Positions 41,712 through 51,202 are shown, counted from the stretch's first letter. The stretch is DNA of 64,000 nucleotides from Actinomycetes bacterium (GCA_021838445.1 JAKCDU010000002.1:62001-126000), one strand, 5' to 3'. The notes: generated by a model from the sequence alone, not told the origin. Numbers and translations are program-made.

Positions 41712-44051
41712 TCAGATGCACACCCCGTCGCGGGCCAGTTGCTGCACCTTCTCGGCCCCGAGGCCGAGAACCTGGCCCAGGACCTCGGCGGTGTCAGCTC
41801 CGAGGCAGGGGGCCGACGCCGGCACCCGCTGGGCGGTGAGCGACATCCGCACCGGGTCACCGGCGTGACGCTCGGGCCCCACCTCCGGGTGGTTCAACTC
41901 GACGAGAAAGCCGCGGGCCCGCAGGTGGGGGTCGTCGAGATGGTCGAGCGGTCCCGTGACCGGACAGGCGGAGACCCCCGCCGCCTGCAGGCGGGCCGAC
42001 AGGTCGCCGCCGTCCTGGCCGGCTGTCCACTCAGCCACCCGGGCGGCGATCTCCCCGGCCCGCTCGAGACGGCCCCCAAGCGTGGTCGAACCAGGGTCGT
42101 CGGGCCAGCCGGCCACGCCGCGCAGGGCCTCCCACTGGGCATCGTCGGCAGCCACGATGGCCACCCAGCGGTCGTCGCCGGCCACCGGGAACACCCCGTG
42201 GGGGCAGGCCCGGGTGCTGTCGTTGCCCGCCGCTCGGGGGTCCGCACCCGACGCCCAGGCGTCGATGTAGACCTCGCCGCGCAGCCACGCCGCGAACTCC
42301 GTCTGGGCCATCTCGATCTGCTGACCCTCGCCGGTGAGACGGCGGTGGTCGATGGCCGCCAGGACGGCCACCGAGAGGAATTTGCCGGCGACGTGATCGG
42401 GATGGTTGAGCGAGGTGCCGCACGGATACGGCGCGTCGGGATGGTTCCACAGGTGGTGCTGACCGACGAAGCCGAAGTTGAGCGGCCCGTAGGCCGGCAT
42501 CCGGGCCAGCGGCCCGGTCGAGCCGTAGCCCTGTGACGACACGTAGATGACCTGCGGGTTGAGCGCTCTAACAGCCTGGTAGCCGAGGCCCATGTCCTCG
42601 AGCACCCCTCCGCGGTAGTTCTCCACCACGACGTCGGCCCGGGCGCACAGCTGGCGGGCCAGCGCCCTGCCCTCCTCGGTGTCCAGGTTGAGCGTGACGC
42701 TGCGCCGGCCCCGGCACTCGGCGTTGAAGGCGAAGGCGCAGTTGACCCGATCGAATCCGGCCGTGCGCAACACGTCGAGGTGCACGGCCGACTCGATCTT
42801 GATGACGTCGGCCCCGAAGCCGGACAGGACCAGGCTCAGCTCCGGCCCCACCGCGGCCATTCCGAACTCGACGACCCGCAGACCTTCGAGCAGCATCCCG
42901 TCGCCTCCCCCTGAGCGGGGGTCGGGGCGCTCGGGCCACACCAGGGCGGCCGGCGCGGCGGGGTCCACCGGGGTCGCCGGCCGGGCCGAGCTGCGTCCCG
43001 GTGTGGCCGACAAGTGGACCGGGGGCCGGACCACGGGAGCGCCCTCGAAGCCGGCGAAGGCCGACTCGTCGAAGACGCGGCGGTGCTGCACATGCTCGTG
43101 GGCCACGTACTCGCTCGGCATGTGGATGACCCCGAGGGTGGCCCCCACCCGGCTGGCCTCCTCGAAGAGCTGGGCCCGGGTACGGTCGCGCAGCGTCTCG
43201 GCCATCACCAGCCGGGCCACGTCGGCGTTCATCCGCCGGTACAGCGGGTCCAGCCACTCCTCGGCGGTGAGCACCTCCGGCTCTCCCGCCAGTCGCACCG
43301 CACCCCGCCACTGCTTGTCGTTGCCGATCACGAAGCGCACCCAGCCGTCCGCCGCCGGTAGCACCTGATAGAAGCCGTCGGCGTTCCGTTTGCCCTCGGC
43401 CGGCAGGAAAGGATTGATCTTCAGGTAGTCGTGGACGGCCACCGACCACGGCACCGTGCCGGCCAGAGTGGCCTCTTGGACGCTGATCTCCACGGTCTGG
43501 CCCCGCCCGTGACGGCGCCGGTCCATGAGGGCGGCGACGGCGCCGATGGCCCCGTACACAGAGGCGGCGTCGTGGGCGAGGAACCCCGGGCACCAGCAGG
43601 GCGCCCGGTCGGGGAACCCACTGGCGAACAGGGTCCCTCCGGCCGCCTGGGCGGTGAGCGGTTCGAGCCGCCAGCCCGAGCGGGGACCGCTCGACCCGAA
43701 GTCGGTCAGGGTCACGTGCACCAGGTGGGGATGAACCGCCCGTACGGAGGCCTCGTCGAGTCCGAGAGCGTCCCGCTCGGCGGGTCGCAGGTTATCGATC
43801 AGCACGTCGGCGCGCGCCGCCAGCCCGTGCAGCACCTGCGGGTCTCCGGCCCAGGCGAGGCGCCGCTTGTTGGCGTGGCGGTACTCCTCCTCGCTGCCCT
43901 GCGCCGGCTGTCGGCGGGGCCCATCGAGACGGATCACGTCGGCGCCCAGGTCGGCCATCATCCGGCCGCACATGGCTCCCCTCAAGTCGGTGACCTCGAG
44001 CACCCTCCAGGCCCCGAGCGGGCCGCGTCGCATTTCGGCGTCATGATCCAC
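41712..44051 (-). CDS. CaiB/BaiF CoA-transferase, two-domain fusion
   Basis: A 779-residue protein made of two family III CoA-transferase domains (about 8-385 and 400-779). Each has the Rossmann opening (RVLEVTDLRGAMCGRMMADLGADVIRLD; RVVEFGMAAVGPELSLVLSGFGADVIKIE, quoted in blocks) and the position of the catalytic Asp (FLAHDAASVYGAIG and NHPDHVAGKF). Such enzymes move CoA between carboxylic acids without a covalent thiol intermediate; most are dimers of single-domain chains, so the fusion would make an internal interlocked pair. GTG 44051 is favoured by a TATGCT box 8 nt upstream; ATG 44033 is the alternative. The substrate is unknown. Confidence 0.9.
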   Translation of the reverse strand: MDHDAEMRRGPLGAWRVLEVTDLRGAMCGRMMADLGADVIRLDGPRRQPAQGSEEEYRHANKRRLAWAGDPQVLHGLAARADVLIDNLRPAERDALGLDEASVRAVHPHLVHVTLTDFGSSGPRSGWRLEPLTAQAAGGTLFASGFPDRAPCWCPGFLAHDAASVYGAIGAVAALMDRRRHGRGQTVEISVQEATLAGTVPWSVAVHDYLKINPFLPAEGKRNADGFYQVLPAADGWVRFVIGNDKQWRGAVRLAGEPEVLTAEEWLDPLYRRMNADVARLVMAETLRDRTRAQLFEEASRVGATLGVIHMPSEYVAHEHVQHRRVFDESAFAGFEGAPVVRPPVHLSATPGRSSARPATPVDPAAPAALVWPERPDPRSGGGDGMLLEGLRVVEFGMAAVGPELSLVLSGFGADVIKIESAVHLDVLRTAGFDRVNCAFAFNAECRGRRSVTLNLDTEEGRALARQLCARADVVVENYRGGVLEDMGLGYQAVRALNPQVIYVSSQGYGSTGPLARMPAYGPLNFGFVGQHHLWNHPDAPYPCGTSLNHPDHVAGKFLSVAVLAAIDHRRLTGEGQQIEMAQTEFAAWLRGEVYIDAWASGADPRAAGNDSTRACPHGVFPVAGDDRWVAIVAADDAQWEALRGVAGWPDDPGSTTLGGRLERAGEIAARVAEWTAGQDGGDLSARLQAAGVSACPVTGPLDHLDDPHLRARGFLVELNHPEVGPERHAGDPVRMSLTAQRVPASAPCLGADTAEVLGQVLGLGAEKVQQLARDGVCI

Positions 44052-44059
44052 AGGTCCGG

Positions 44060-44065
44060 AGCATA
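44060..44065 (-). promoter_or_regulatory. Candidate -10 box for the two-domain CoA-transferase
   Basis: TATGCT on the minus strand, 8 nt before GTG 44051. Confidence 0.4.
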
Positions 44066-44105
44066 AAGCCGCCGGGGAGCGATCGCGGGTGGCAGCCCCA
44101 CCATC

Positions 44106-44111
44106 TAAGGT
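44106..44111 (+). promoter_or_regulatory. Leaderless -10 box for the AMACR-like gene
   Basis: TAAGGT, 7 nt before GTG 44119. It is divergent from the -10 at 44060-44065. Confidence 0.45.
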
Positions 44112-44118
44112 TCGGCTC

Positions 44119-45324
44119 GTGGGGAATGCAGCACAGCCCGCTTCGGGCCCGGAGCGCAGCGGGCCTCTCGGCGACGTCAGAGTGGTCGAGCTGGCCAGCC
44201 TGGCCCCCGGTCCGTTCGCGGCCTGCCTGCTGGCCGACATGGGCGCGGATGTGATCAGGGTCGACCGCATCGGGCCCCGGCCGGCGTTCGCCTCCGATCT
44301 GCTGGATCGGGGCAAGCGTTCCCTCGCGGTGGATCTCAAGCACGCCGGGGGCGTCTCGCTCCTCCTCGACCTGGTCGCCCGGGCCGACATCCTCATCGAA
44401 GGCTTCCGGCCGGGCGTGACCGAGCGTCTCGGTGTGGGACCCGACGCGTGCCTGGCCCACAACCCGGCCCTGGTCTACGGGCGCATGACCGGCTTCGGCC
44501 AGACGGGGCCTCTCGCCGACCGGGCCGGTCACGACATCGACTACATCGCCCTGGCCGGCGCGCTGTCGCGCATCGGCCGGCGCGACCAGCCCCCCACCCC
44601 GCCGCTGAACCTGGTCGGTGATTTCGGGGGCGGGAGCATGTTCTTGGTGTTCGGGGTGCTGTGCGCCCTCCACGAGGCGCGCCGCACCGGGCGGGGCCAG
44701 GTGGTCGACGCCGCCATGGTCGAGGGCGCCGGGTACCTGATGCTCCCCTTCTTCGGGACGCCGGCCTCGGCGGGACGCGCCGGGGGGGAAGCGGGCGACT
44801 CCCCCCGCCGGGCCCCGTTCGAGCGGGGCCGGTCCATCCTCGACTCCGGAGCCCCTTTCTACGATGCCTACCTCGCCGCCGACGGGCGGTGGGTGGCGGT
44901 GGGAGCCATCGAGCCTCAGTTCTACGCCGCCCTCCTCGCCGGTCTCGGCCTCGACGGGTCGGCCCTGCCCGACCAGATGGACACCGCGTCGTGGCCGGCC
45001 ATGAAGGAGCGCTTCGCCGAGGTCTTCGCGTCGCGCACCCGCGACGAGTGGGAGCAGGTGTTCGCCGGGACCGACGCCTGCGTGGCCCCGGTGCTCGAGC
45101 TCGACGAACTGGAGGATCACCCCCACCACCGCTCCCGGGGCTGGCTCGAGCACCACCACGGCGTGCTCCAACCCGGCCCGGTACCCCGCCTGTCGGTCAG
45201 CCCGGGGCGTATCGGCGGTCCGCCACCCGTCACCGGGGAGCACACCGACCGGATCCTCGAGGAGTGGCTGGGTCTCGACCCGGCGACCGTCGGTGCCATG
45301 CATCGGGACGGGGTGGTGGCATGA
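44119..45324 (+). CDS. CaiB/BaiF family, alpha-methylacyl-CoA racemase-like
   Basis: A single-domain family III protein of about 401 residues. The signature GHDIDYIALAGALSRIG and the NLVGDFGGGSM segment, with the His and Asp used for proton transfer, match alpha-methylacyl-CoA racemase (AMACR), which flips the C25 methyl of sterol or bile-acid side chains or of branched-chain acyl-CoAs. The GTG at 44119 follows a -10 box by 7 nt; an upstream GTG at 44089 adds ten residues with no conserved look. An AMACR next to a CYP125/124-like P450 fits side-chain oxidation of sterols or isoprenoids. Confidence 0.88.
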   Translation: MGNAAQPASGPERSGPLGDVRVVELASLAPGPFAACLLADMGADVIRVDRIGPRPAFASDLLDRGKRSLAVDLKHAGGVSLLLDLVARADILIEGFRPGVTERLGVGPDACLAHNPALVYGRMTGFGQTGPLADRAGHDIDYIALAGALSRIGRRDQPPTPPLNLVGDFGGGSMFLVFGVLCALHEARRTGRGQVVDAAMVEGAGYLMLPFFGTPASAGRAGGEAGDSPRRAPFERGRSILDSGAPFYDAYLAADGRWVAVGAIEPQFYAALLAGLGLDGSALPDQMDTASWPAMKERFAEVFASRTRDEWEQVFAGTDACVAPVLELDELEDHPHHRSRGWLEHHHGVLQPGPVPRLSVSPGRIGGPPPVTGEHTDRILEEWLGLDPATVGAMHRDGVVA

Positions 45325-45345
45325 CGGCCGGCCCGGTGCTAGAAC

Positions 45346-45359
45346 CAGAACACGTTTCA
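45346..45359. promoter_or_regulatory. KstR-like operator before the P450
   Basis: CAGAACACGTTTCA fits TnnAACnnGTTnnA at all but the first base. It lies 56 bp before the P450 start, and TAGAAC just upstream (45340-45345) could be its -10. Confidence 0.55.
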
Positions 45360-45415
45360 GGGCTGCCGGCCAGAGGGTCGCGCCCCTGGACGGGTGACCA
45401 ACGGGAGGGAACCCC

Positions 45416-46657
45416 ATGGAGCTGAGCGACATCGACCTGTTGAACCGGGACCGCTTCACCGAAGGCGTCCCCCACGAATGGTTCACCTACCTGAGGAGCA
45501 ACGCTCCCATCTACTTCCATCCCGAGCCCGACGGCGGGCCGGGGTTCTGGGTCTTCAGCAAGTACGACGACGTGGTGGCCATCGGCCGGGACGCCAAGCG
45601 CTTCTCCTCGGATCAGAACCGTGGTGGCGTGGTGCAGATCGAGGAGATGCCCGACGCTCAGGAGTGGGAGGGGGGCCAGCTGATGCTGACCATGGACCCG
45701 CCCGCCCACACCCGCCACCGACGCCTGGTCAACCGGGGTTTCACCCCGAAGATGATCGGGATGCTCGAGCCTCACATCCGTGAGATCACCGCCCGGATCA
45801 TCGACGAGGCGGTCGCCAAAGGTGACGTTGACTTCGTGGTGGACGTGGCGTCGGAGCTGCCTCTGCAGGTGATCGCCGAGATCATGGGGGTTCCGCTGGA
45901 GGACCGCCACAAGGTCTTCGACTGGTCCAACCGCATGATCGGCAGCGAGGACCCGGAGTACGCGGTGGCCCAGGAGAACGTCCAGCAGGCCCAGATCGAG
46001 ATGTTCATGTACGCCCAGTCGCTCGCCGCTCGCCGCCGCGAGGAGCCCCGCGACGACATCATCACCAAGCTGCTGTCGGCCGACATCGACGGCGACCAGC
46101 TGAGCGAGATGGACTTCAACCTGTTCTTCATGCTCCTCGCCGTGGCCGGCAACGAGACCACCCGCAACTCCATATCCCACGGCATGAACGCCTTCTTGGA
46201 GCACCCCGACCAGTACCAGCTCCTGCTCGAGCGTCCCGACCTCATGGACAGCGCCATCGAGGAAGTCCTCCGCTGGGCGTCGCCGGTGATGTACTTCCGC
46301 CGGAACGTCACCGAGGACGTTTTGTACAAGGGTCACGAGCTGAAAGCCGGCCAGAAGGTGACCATCTGGTACGTGTCGGCCAACCGCGACGAGGACGTGT
46401 TCAACGATCCGTTCCGCTTCGACATCGCCCGTCACCCCAACGACCATGTCGCTTTCGGTGGGGGTGGCCCCCACCACTGCCTCGGAGCCAACCTGGCCCG
46501 CATGGAGATGCGGGTCTTCTTCGAGGAGCTGACCCGGCGGGTGCCCTCCGTCGAGTCGATCGGTGAGATCTCCCGTCTGCGTTCGAACTTCATCGGCGGG
46601 ATCAAACATCTCCCGGTGCACTTCAGCGCGGCCGGCCGGGCCATGTCCCCCGCGTGA
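45416..46657 (+). CDS. Cytochrome P450, CYP125/CYP124-like
   Basis: A 413-residue soluble bacterial P450. The heme loop is FGGGGPHHCLG (Cys355), the I-helix has AGNETTRNS with the oxygen-activating Thr, and the K-helix is EEVLR. The DDIITKLLSADIDGDQLSE and MLLAVAGNETTRNSISHGM segments, and the C-terminal RLRSNFIGGIKHLPVHF, are close to CYP125 and CYP124, which hydroxylate the terminal carbon of cholesterol-type or methyl-branched lipid side chains. It is preceded by a KstR-like site and GGGAGGGA. Its stop overlaps the next CoA-transferase gene (GTGA). Ferredoxin and reductase genes are not adjacent. Confidence 0.93.
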   Translation: MELSDIDLLNRDRFTEGVPHEWFTYLRSNAPIYFHPEPDGGPGFWVFSKYDDVVAIGRDAKRFSSDQNRGGVVQIEEMPDAQEWEGGQLMLTMDPPAHTRHRRLVNRGFTPKMIGMLEPHIREITARIIDEAVAKGDVDFVVDVASELPLQVIAEIMGVPLEDRHKVFDWSNRMIGSEDPEYAVAQENVQQAQIEMFMYAQSLAARRREEPRDDIITKLLSADIDGDQLSEMDFNLFFMLLAVAGNETTRNSISHGMNAFLEHPDQYQLLLERPDLMDSAIEEVLRWASPVMYFRRNVTEDVLYKGHELKAGQKVTIWYVSANRDEDVFNDPFRFDIARHPNDHVAFGGGGPHHCLGANLARMEMRVFFEELTRRVPSVESIGEISRLRSNFIGGIKHLPVHFSAAGRAMSPA

Positions 46658-49077
46658 GCGACCCGGGCCTGCCCCTCGCCGGGCTGCGGGTGCTCGACAT
46701 GGCCGACGAGCGGTCGGAGCTGTGCGGCCGCCTGCTCGCCGACCTCGGCGCCGACGTGGTCCGCGTGGAGCCGCCCGGCGGCTCGCCGTCGCGGCGGCTG
46801 CCACCGCGCATCGGCGAGTTGAGCGCCTTCTTCGAGGTCCGCAACTTCAACAAGCGTTCGGCGGTCGTCGACTTGGACTCCGAAGCGGGCCGGGAACGCC
46901 TGCTCGACCTGTTGGGCCGGGCCGACGTGTGGATCGAGACGACCAAGCCCGGCCGCCTCGCCGCCGTCGGCCTCGATCCGGTCGACATCTCCCGCCGCTT
47001 CCCCCATCTCGTCGTCGCCTCCCTCACCGACTTCGGCCAGACCGGCCCCTACCGGGATTTCGAGGCCACCGACGACGTGCTCACCGCCATCGGGGGGGAG
47101 ATCTTCCGCAGCGGGGTGGTCGGCCGCCCACCGCTGCTGGTGCCCGGGTCGTTCGCCTACGACGTGTCGGGAGTGATGGGGGCGTTCGCGGTGCTCACCG
47201 CCTACTGGCAGAAGCTGCGGACCGGATCGGGTCAGCACCTCGACTTCTCCATCCTCGAGGCTTGCGCCCAGTCCACCGACTGGTCCCTCGCCAACTACAG
47301 CGCGGTGGCCGGCACGGGGGCCCCCTACCTCGAGGTGCGGGCCGGCTCGGGGATCGTTTACCCGATGTACCCCTGCAAGGACGGCTACGTGCGGCTGGTC
47401 ATCCTGAGCCCCCGCCAGTGGCACGCCATGCGGGAATGGTTGGGTGACCCGGAGTTCCTGAAAGACCCCCACTGGGATTCGCTGCTCGGCCGCATGAGCA
47501 TCCAGGAGGACATCCTCGACCCGCTCTACGCCGAGCTGTTCATGACCATGGGCATGTCCGAGCTGTCAGCCGAAGCTCAGCGGCGCGGCATCGTGATGAC
47601 GCCTGTGATGCATCCCCGGGCCGTGCTCGAGTCCGAGCACTTCCAGGCCCGGCACTCCTTCGCCGAGGTCCGCTACGCCGACGTCGGTGCCGGCCAGATC
47701 GCCGCCAGCATGCTGGAGCTGAACGGCCGACGAGCGGGCCTGCGGACCCCGGCCCCGACCCTCGGGGAGCACGACGCCGAGATCGAGCCCTCCTGGCCCG
47801 ACCACCGCCAGGTTGGCGGGGGAGAATCCTCGCCGGCCGGTCCCCGGCTCCCCTTCGAGGGCCTGCGGGTCATCGATTTCGGCCACGGGGGCGTAGGTGT
47901 GGAGGTCGGCCGCCTCTTCGCCGAGTACGGCGCCGACGTCATCAAGATCGAGAGCCGTGCCTACCCCGACTTCATCCGGCTGGTCGCCGGGTCGGAGATG
48001 TCCCCCTCGTTTGCCTCGTCTTCTCGCTCCAAGCGCAGCCTGGGGGTCAACATCAAGACCCCCGAGGGCCTCGAGCTGATCAAACGGCTGATCGCCGGGG
48101 CTGACGTGGTGATCGAGAACAACTCGGCGGGCACCATGGACGACCTCGGTCTCGGCTGGAGTGCGCTACGAGAGGTCAACCCCGGCGTCGTGATGGTGAG
48201 CAGCCAACTGATGGGCTCCACCGGACCGTGGTCGGGCTGGCTCGGTTACGGCCCGAGCACCCGCCCGGCAGGAGGAATGACCTGGCTGTGGAACTTCCCC
48301 GACGGCGACATGCCACCGGGAGCCAGCGTGATATTCCCCGACCACCTCGTCGGCCGGGTCGGAGCCGTGGCCGGTGTCGCCGGCCTCATCGCCCGTGAGC
48401 GCACCGCTGAGGGGGCCCATTTCGAGGCGGCCCAGGTGGAGACGGTGCTCACCTGCATGGCCCAGTACTTCCTCCAGGAGAGCCTCGAGCCGGGCTCGGT
48501 CAGGCCGGCCGGCAACCGCCGTGCCCAGGGCGCACCGTGGGGTGTCTACCAGTGTGCCGGCGAGGAACGGTGGGTGGTGATCACCTGCCGCCACGATGAC
48601 GACTGGTCGGCCCTGCGCAAAGCCATGGGTGACCCCGAGTGGGCCGCCGACCCGGCCCTCTCCGGCGCCGAGGGTCGCCGCCTCCAACACGATCGGATCG
48701 ACGCCCACCTCACGGAGTGGACGGCGCAGCGCAGCGACCGCCAGGCGATGGAGACGCTGCAGGCCTTCGGGGTTCCGGCCGGCATGATGACCTACGCCTC
48801 CGACGAACCCAACGACCCCCATCTGCAGGCTCGGGGCTACCTGGCCCCGATCGACCAACCCGGTGTCGGCCCCATGATCCTCGAAGGCCCGGCGTTCTAC
48901 GGTTCGGCCATGGGCCGACCCCTCATCACGCCGGCCCCGGCCCTGGGCGAGCACACCCGCGACATCGCCACCGCCCTCCTCGGTCTCGACGACGAGGGAA
49001 CCGAGGACCTGATCCGGTCCGGCGTGCTCGAAGTGACGCCACCCGTCACGGGTCAGCCGGCCAGCGCCAACATCTGA
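46654..49077 (+). CDS. CaiB/BaiF CoA-transferase, two-domain fusion
   Basis: An 807-residue double-domain family III transferase, the same design as the gene at 41712: domain 1 about 5-385 (DMADERSELCGRLLADLGADVV opening, catalytic Asp in SFAYDVSGVMGAF), domain 2 about 400-800 (DFGHGGVGVEVGRLFAEYGADVI opening, Asp in IFPDHLVGRVG). GTG 46654 overlaps the P450 stop, so P450 and transferase are cotranslated; a carboxylate made by the P450 is a natural substrate for CoA transfer. This link is inference. The 3' end overlaps a third, unusual transferase gene. Confidence 0.9.
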   Translation: MSDPGLPLAGLRVLDMADERSELCGRLLADLGADVVRVEPPGGSPSRRLPPRIGELSAFFEVRNFNKRSAVVDLDSEAGRERLLDLLGRADVWIETTKPGRLAAVGLDPVDISRRFPHLVVASLTDFGQTGPYRDFEATDDVLTAIGGEIFRSGVVGRPPLLVPGSFAYDVSGVMGAFAVLTAYWQKLRTGSGQHLDFSILEACAQSTDWSLANYSAVAGTGAPYLEVRAGSGIVYPMYPCKDGYVRLVILSPRQWHAMREWLGDPEFLKDPHWDSLLGRMSIQEDILDPLYAELFMTMGMSELSAEAQRRGIVMTPVMHPRAVLESEHFQARHSFAEVRYADVGAGQIAASMLELNGRRAGLRTPAPTLGEHDAEIEPSWPDHRQVGGGESSPAGPRLPFEGLRVIDFGHGGVGVEVGRLFAEYGADVIKIESRAYPDFIRLVAGSEMSPSFASSSRSKRSLGVNIKTPEGLELIKRLIAGADVVIENNSAGTMDDLGLGWSALREVNPGVVMVSSQLMGSTGPWSGWLGYGPSTRPAGGMTWLWNFPDGDMPPGASVIFPDHLVGRVGAVAGVAGLIARERTAEGAHFEAAQVETVLTCMAQYFLQESLEPGSVRPAGNRRAQGAPWGVYQCAGEERWVVITCRHDDDWSALRKAMGDPEWAADPALSGAEGRRLQHDRIDAHLTEWTAQRSDRQAMETLQAFGVPAGMMTYASDEPNDPHLQARGYLAPIDQPGVGPMILEGPAFYGSAMGRPLITPAPALGEHTRDIATALLGLDDEGTEDLIRSGVLEVTPPVTGQPASANI

Positions 49078-50528
49078 GCCAACCGCTACCTCTGCGAGGC
49101 CTCACCTTCGGGCCCACCACCCCCTGGTCGGCCCTTCTCCTGGCCGCTCTCGGCGCCCGGCGGGCGGCGCCGGGTCAGGCCGCGGACCTGCCAGGCGTCG
49201 AGAGCGACCGCCTCGATCCCCGACCCTGGGAGATCGGACTGCCGGCGGGAACCCTCGACTACTGCACCGGCTTGGCCCTGGCGACCGCGGCGGTGGCCGG
49301 GCGGGCGGTGTCGGGTACGGCGGTGGCCGTGCAGTTGCGCCTGCCCGAAGTGATGGCGGCAGCCTACGGTTCCCCCTTCGAGATGCGCCCCGGCCCGCCG
49401 GTGCGCGCCGGTGACGGTTGGCTGCACGCCGACCTGGGCGCGGCGGGTGACGCCGAGTCGTTCGCCCTCCTCCTGTCCACCCTGCCCGCAGGCCTCACCG
49501 CCCGCCGGATCGCCGGGGAAGCCCAGGGCTGGCGGCTCCCGGTCTGCGACTACCGCCGGCGCCCGGCGCCCGGCCCGGTCCGCCGGGATCCGGGTCACTC
49601 CCCCCCGGGCGACGACGGGGCGCTCTCCCCCGACCCAGTGCCGTGGCGGTGGACCTTCGGGACCCGACCACCCCTCGCCGCGCCGCACGGGCGGCCGCTG
49701 CGGGTGCTGGACCTGACCAACATGTGGGCCGGCCCGCTGGCCACGTGGCTGCTGGCCGGACTCGGAGCCTCGGTCACCAAGGTCGAGCCCTCCTTCCGCC
49801 CCGACGGATTCCGGGCCGTGGCCGGCGGCGGCATATACCCCGGCGGTAAGCCGTGCCAGCGGGGGCGGGACTCGGGCATGTGGAACGCCCTCAACCGCTC
49901 CAAGAAGGTCGTGGAACTGGACCTGAGGCGCCGGGCCGACCGGGACCGGTTCGTGGAGATGGCCGGTCACAGCGATGTGGTCATCGACAGCTTCTCCCCG
50001 CGGGTAATGCCCAACTTCGGGCTCGAGTTGCCACTCGGGCCCCTCTACGTGTCGATGCCCGCCTTCCCGCCCGGGCCGCAGCGGGACTGGGTCGCCTACG
50101 GCTCGGGGGTGCACGCCAGCAGCGGGCTCGGCGACGTCGGCGACGGCCGCTTCGCCGCCCCGGCCGTCAGCTACCCCGATCCCCTCGCCGGCTTCGCCGC
50201 CGCGCTGGCGGTGACGGCGGCGCTTCGGGGCCGCAGCCGGGGGGTGCCCATCGACGGGGTGGAAGTCTCCCTGGCCGAAGCAATCGCTCCGCTGTCAGCC
50301 GCGCCCCCCGAGGCCGCCGGGCCGGCCGGGCCGGGTGGGACCTCCGGGAGGGATGATCGTGGGGCAGGCGGGGAACATTCGCCTCTCGTTCACCCCGGCG
50401 TGGAGGGTCTGGGGCGGCGGCTGCTCGAGCGCGCCAGCGCGATGGGCTTGATGCGGGATGGCCGGGTTTGCGACCGAATGCTCCCGCACCCGGCTGCGGT
50501 CTTCGCCGCCAAAGAGAATGTGTTCTAG
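49074..50528 (+). CDS. CaiB/BaiF CoA-transferase with a degenerate first domain
   Basis: About 484 residues. The C-terminal part (from about 205, LRVLDLTNMWAGPLATWLLAGLGASVTKVE in blocks) is a family III domain with Asp in SYPDPLAGF. The first 200 residues keep only the later half of such a domain (LDYCTGLALATAAVAG, then LPEVMAAAYGS). The frame has no ATG or GTG at its natural beginning; a CTG at 49074 overlaps the previous stop (CTGA), so a rare CTG start or reinitiation is proposed. If translation begins later, at the next in-frame GTG (about 49290), the protein would be about 410 residues. The KstR-like site over its 3' end belongs to the next gene. Confidence 0.7.
   Translation: MSQPLPLRGLTFGPTTPWSALLLAALGARRAAPGQAADLPGVESDRLDPRPWEIGLPAGTLDYCTGLALATAAVAGRAVSGTAVAVQLRLPEVMAAAYGSPFEMRPGPPVRAGDGWLHADLGAAGDAESFALLLSTLPAGLTARRIAGEAQGWRLPVCDYRRRPAPGPVRRDPGHSPPGDDGALSPDPVPWRWTFGTRPPLAAPHGRPLRVLDLTNMWAGPLATWLLAGLGASVTKVEPSFRPDGFRAVAGGGIYPGGKPCQRGRDSGMWNALNRSKKVVELDLRRRADRDRFVEMAGHSDVVIDSFSPRVMPNFGLELPLGPLYVSMPAFPPGPQRDWVAYGSGVHASSGLGDVGDGRFAAPAVSYPDPLAGFAAALAVTAALRGRSRGVPIDGVEVSLAEAIAPLSAAPPEAAGPAGPGGTSGRDDRGAGGEHSPLVHPGVEGLGRRLLERASAMGLMRDGRVCDRMLPHPAAVFAAKENVF
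50514..50527. promoter_or_regulatory. KstR-like operator before the TetR gene
   Basis: GAGAATGTGTTCTA, a 14-bp dyad (arms GAGAA/TTCTA, spacer TGTG), lies 13 nt before ATG 50541 and overlaps the stop of the upstream transferase. GAGAAT can serve as -10. It suggests autoregulation. Confidence 0.65.
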
Positions 50529-50540
50529 TTTCGCGGGGAT

Positions 50541-51146
50541 ATGAGCGAGTCGGGAACGGCTACCGCCGTCGACGGGTCACCCTTGACCGCCAAGGCTCTC
50601 GTCCGTCGCCAGCGGATCGTGGAGACAGCCATCGAGCTGGGCACCGAGGGCGGCTACGAGGCGGTGCACATGCGGGTGGTGGCCGAACGGGCCGGGGTGG
50701 CCCTGGCCACCGTCTACCGCTATTTCGAGTCGAAGGACCACCTGCTTTCGGCGGCGGTGTCGGAATGGACGTCACAGCTGCAGTCCCAGCTGAACCGGTC
50801 ACCGGCCCGGGGCGACCAACCGGTCGACCGGCTGGTGGACGTCTTGCGCCGCGCCTCGCGGGGCATCGAGCGGCGGCCCCGCTTCGCCGCCGCCCTGATC
50901 CGGGCACTGCACTCTCCCGACCCCGGAGTGGGCAGCGCCGCGGCCAAGGTGGGCCAGCAGATCCGGGCCATGGCCACGCCCATACTCTCCGACCTGCCGG
51001 CCCCCGACGTCGACGGCATAGTGGCCGTGCTGGGCCACGTGTGGGACTCGTCGATCATGGCGTGGGCCAACGGTCGGACGCCTATATCGGCCATCGGCGA
51101 CGAGTTGGAGAACGCCGCTCGGCTCCTCCTGGCCGGGCGCTACTGA
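50541..51146 (+). CDS. TetR-family regulator, KstR-like
   Basis: A 201-residue repressor with an N-terminal helix-turn-helix (about 22-68: RQRIVETAIELGTEGGYEAVHMR, then VALATVYRYFESKDHLL). That DNA-binding half closely resembles KstR, the cholesterol-catabolism repressor of mycobacteria. The C-terminal helical domain binds a ligand, expected to be an acyl-CoA intermediate. A KstR-like dyad lies directly upstream, and similar dyads lie before the P450 and the DUF35-thiolase operon, so these are its probable targets. It is convergent with the LLM gene, with a strong hairpin between. Confidence 0.88.
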   Translation: MSESGTATAVDGSPLTAKALVRRQRIVETAIELGTEGGYEAVHMRVVAERAGVALATVYRYFESKDHLLSAAVSEWTSQLQSQLNRSPARGDQPVDRLVDVLRRASRGIERRPRFAAALIRALHSPDPGVGSAAAKVGQQIRAMATPILSDLPAPDVDGIVAVLGHVWDSSIMAWANGRTPISAIGDELENAARLLLAGRY

Positions 51147-51202
51147 GCCACTCCCGGTCCCGGGCCGTCCCGGCCGCCCAGCCCCCGACGCGGGCCCGCC
51201 TC

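Noticed and set aside
44089-44118. Longer N-terminus for the AMACR-like protein
   Set aside because: The ten extra residues look unconserved and the -10 box at 44106-44111 lies within them.
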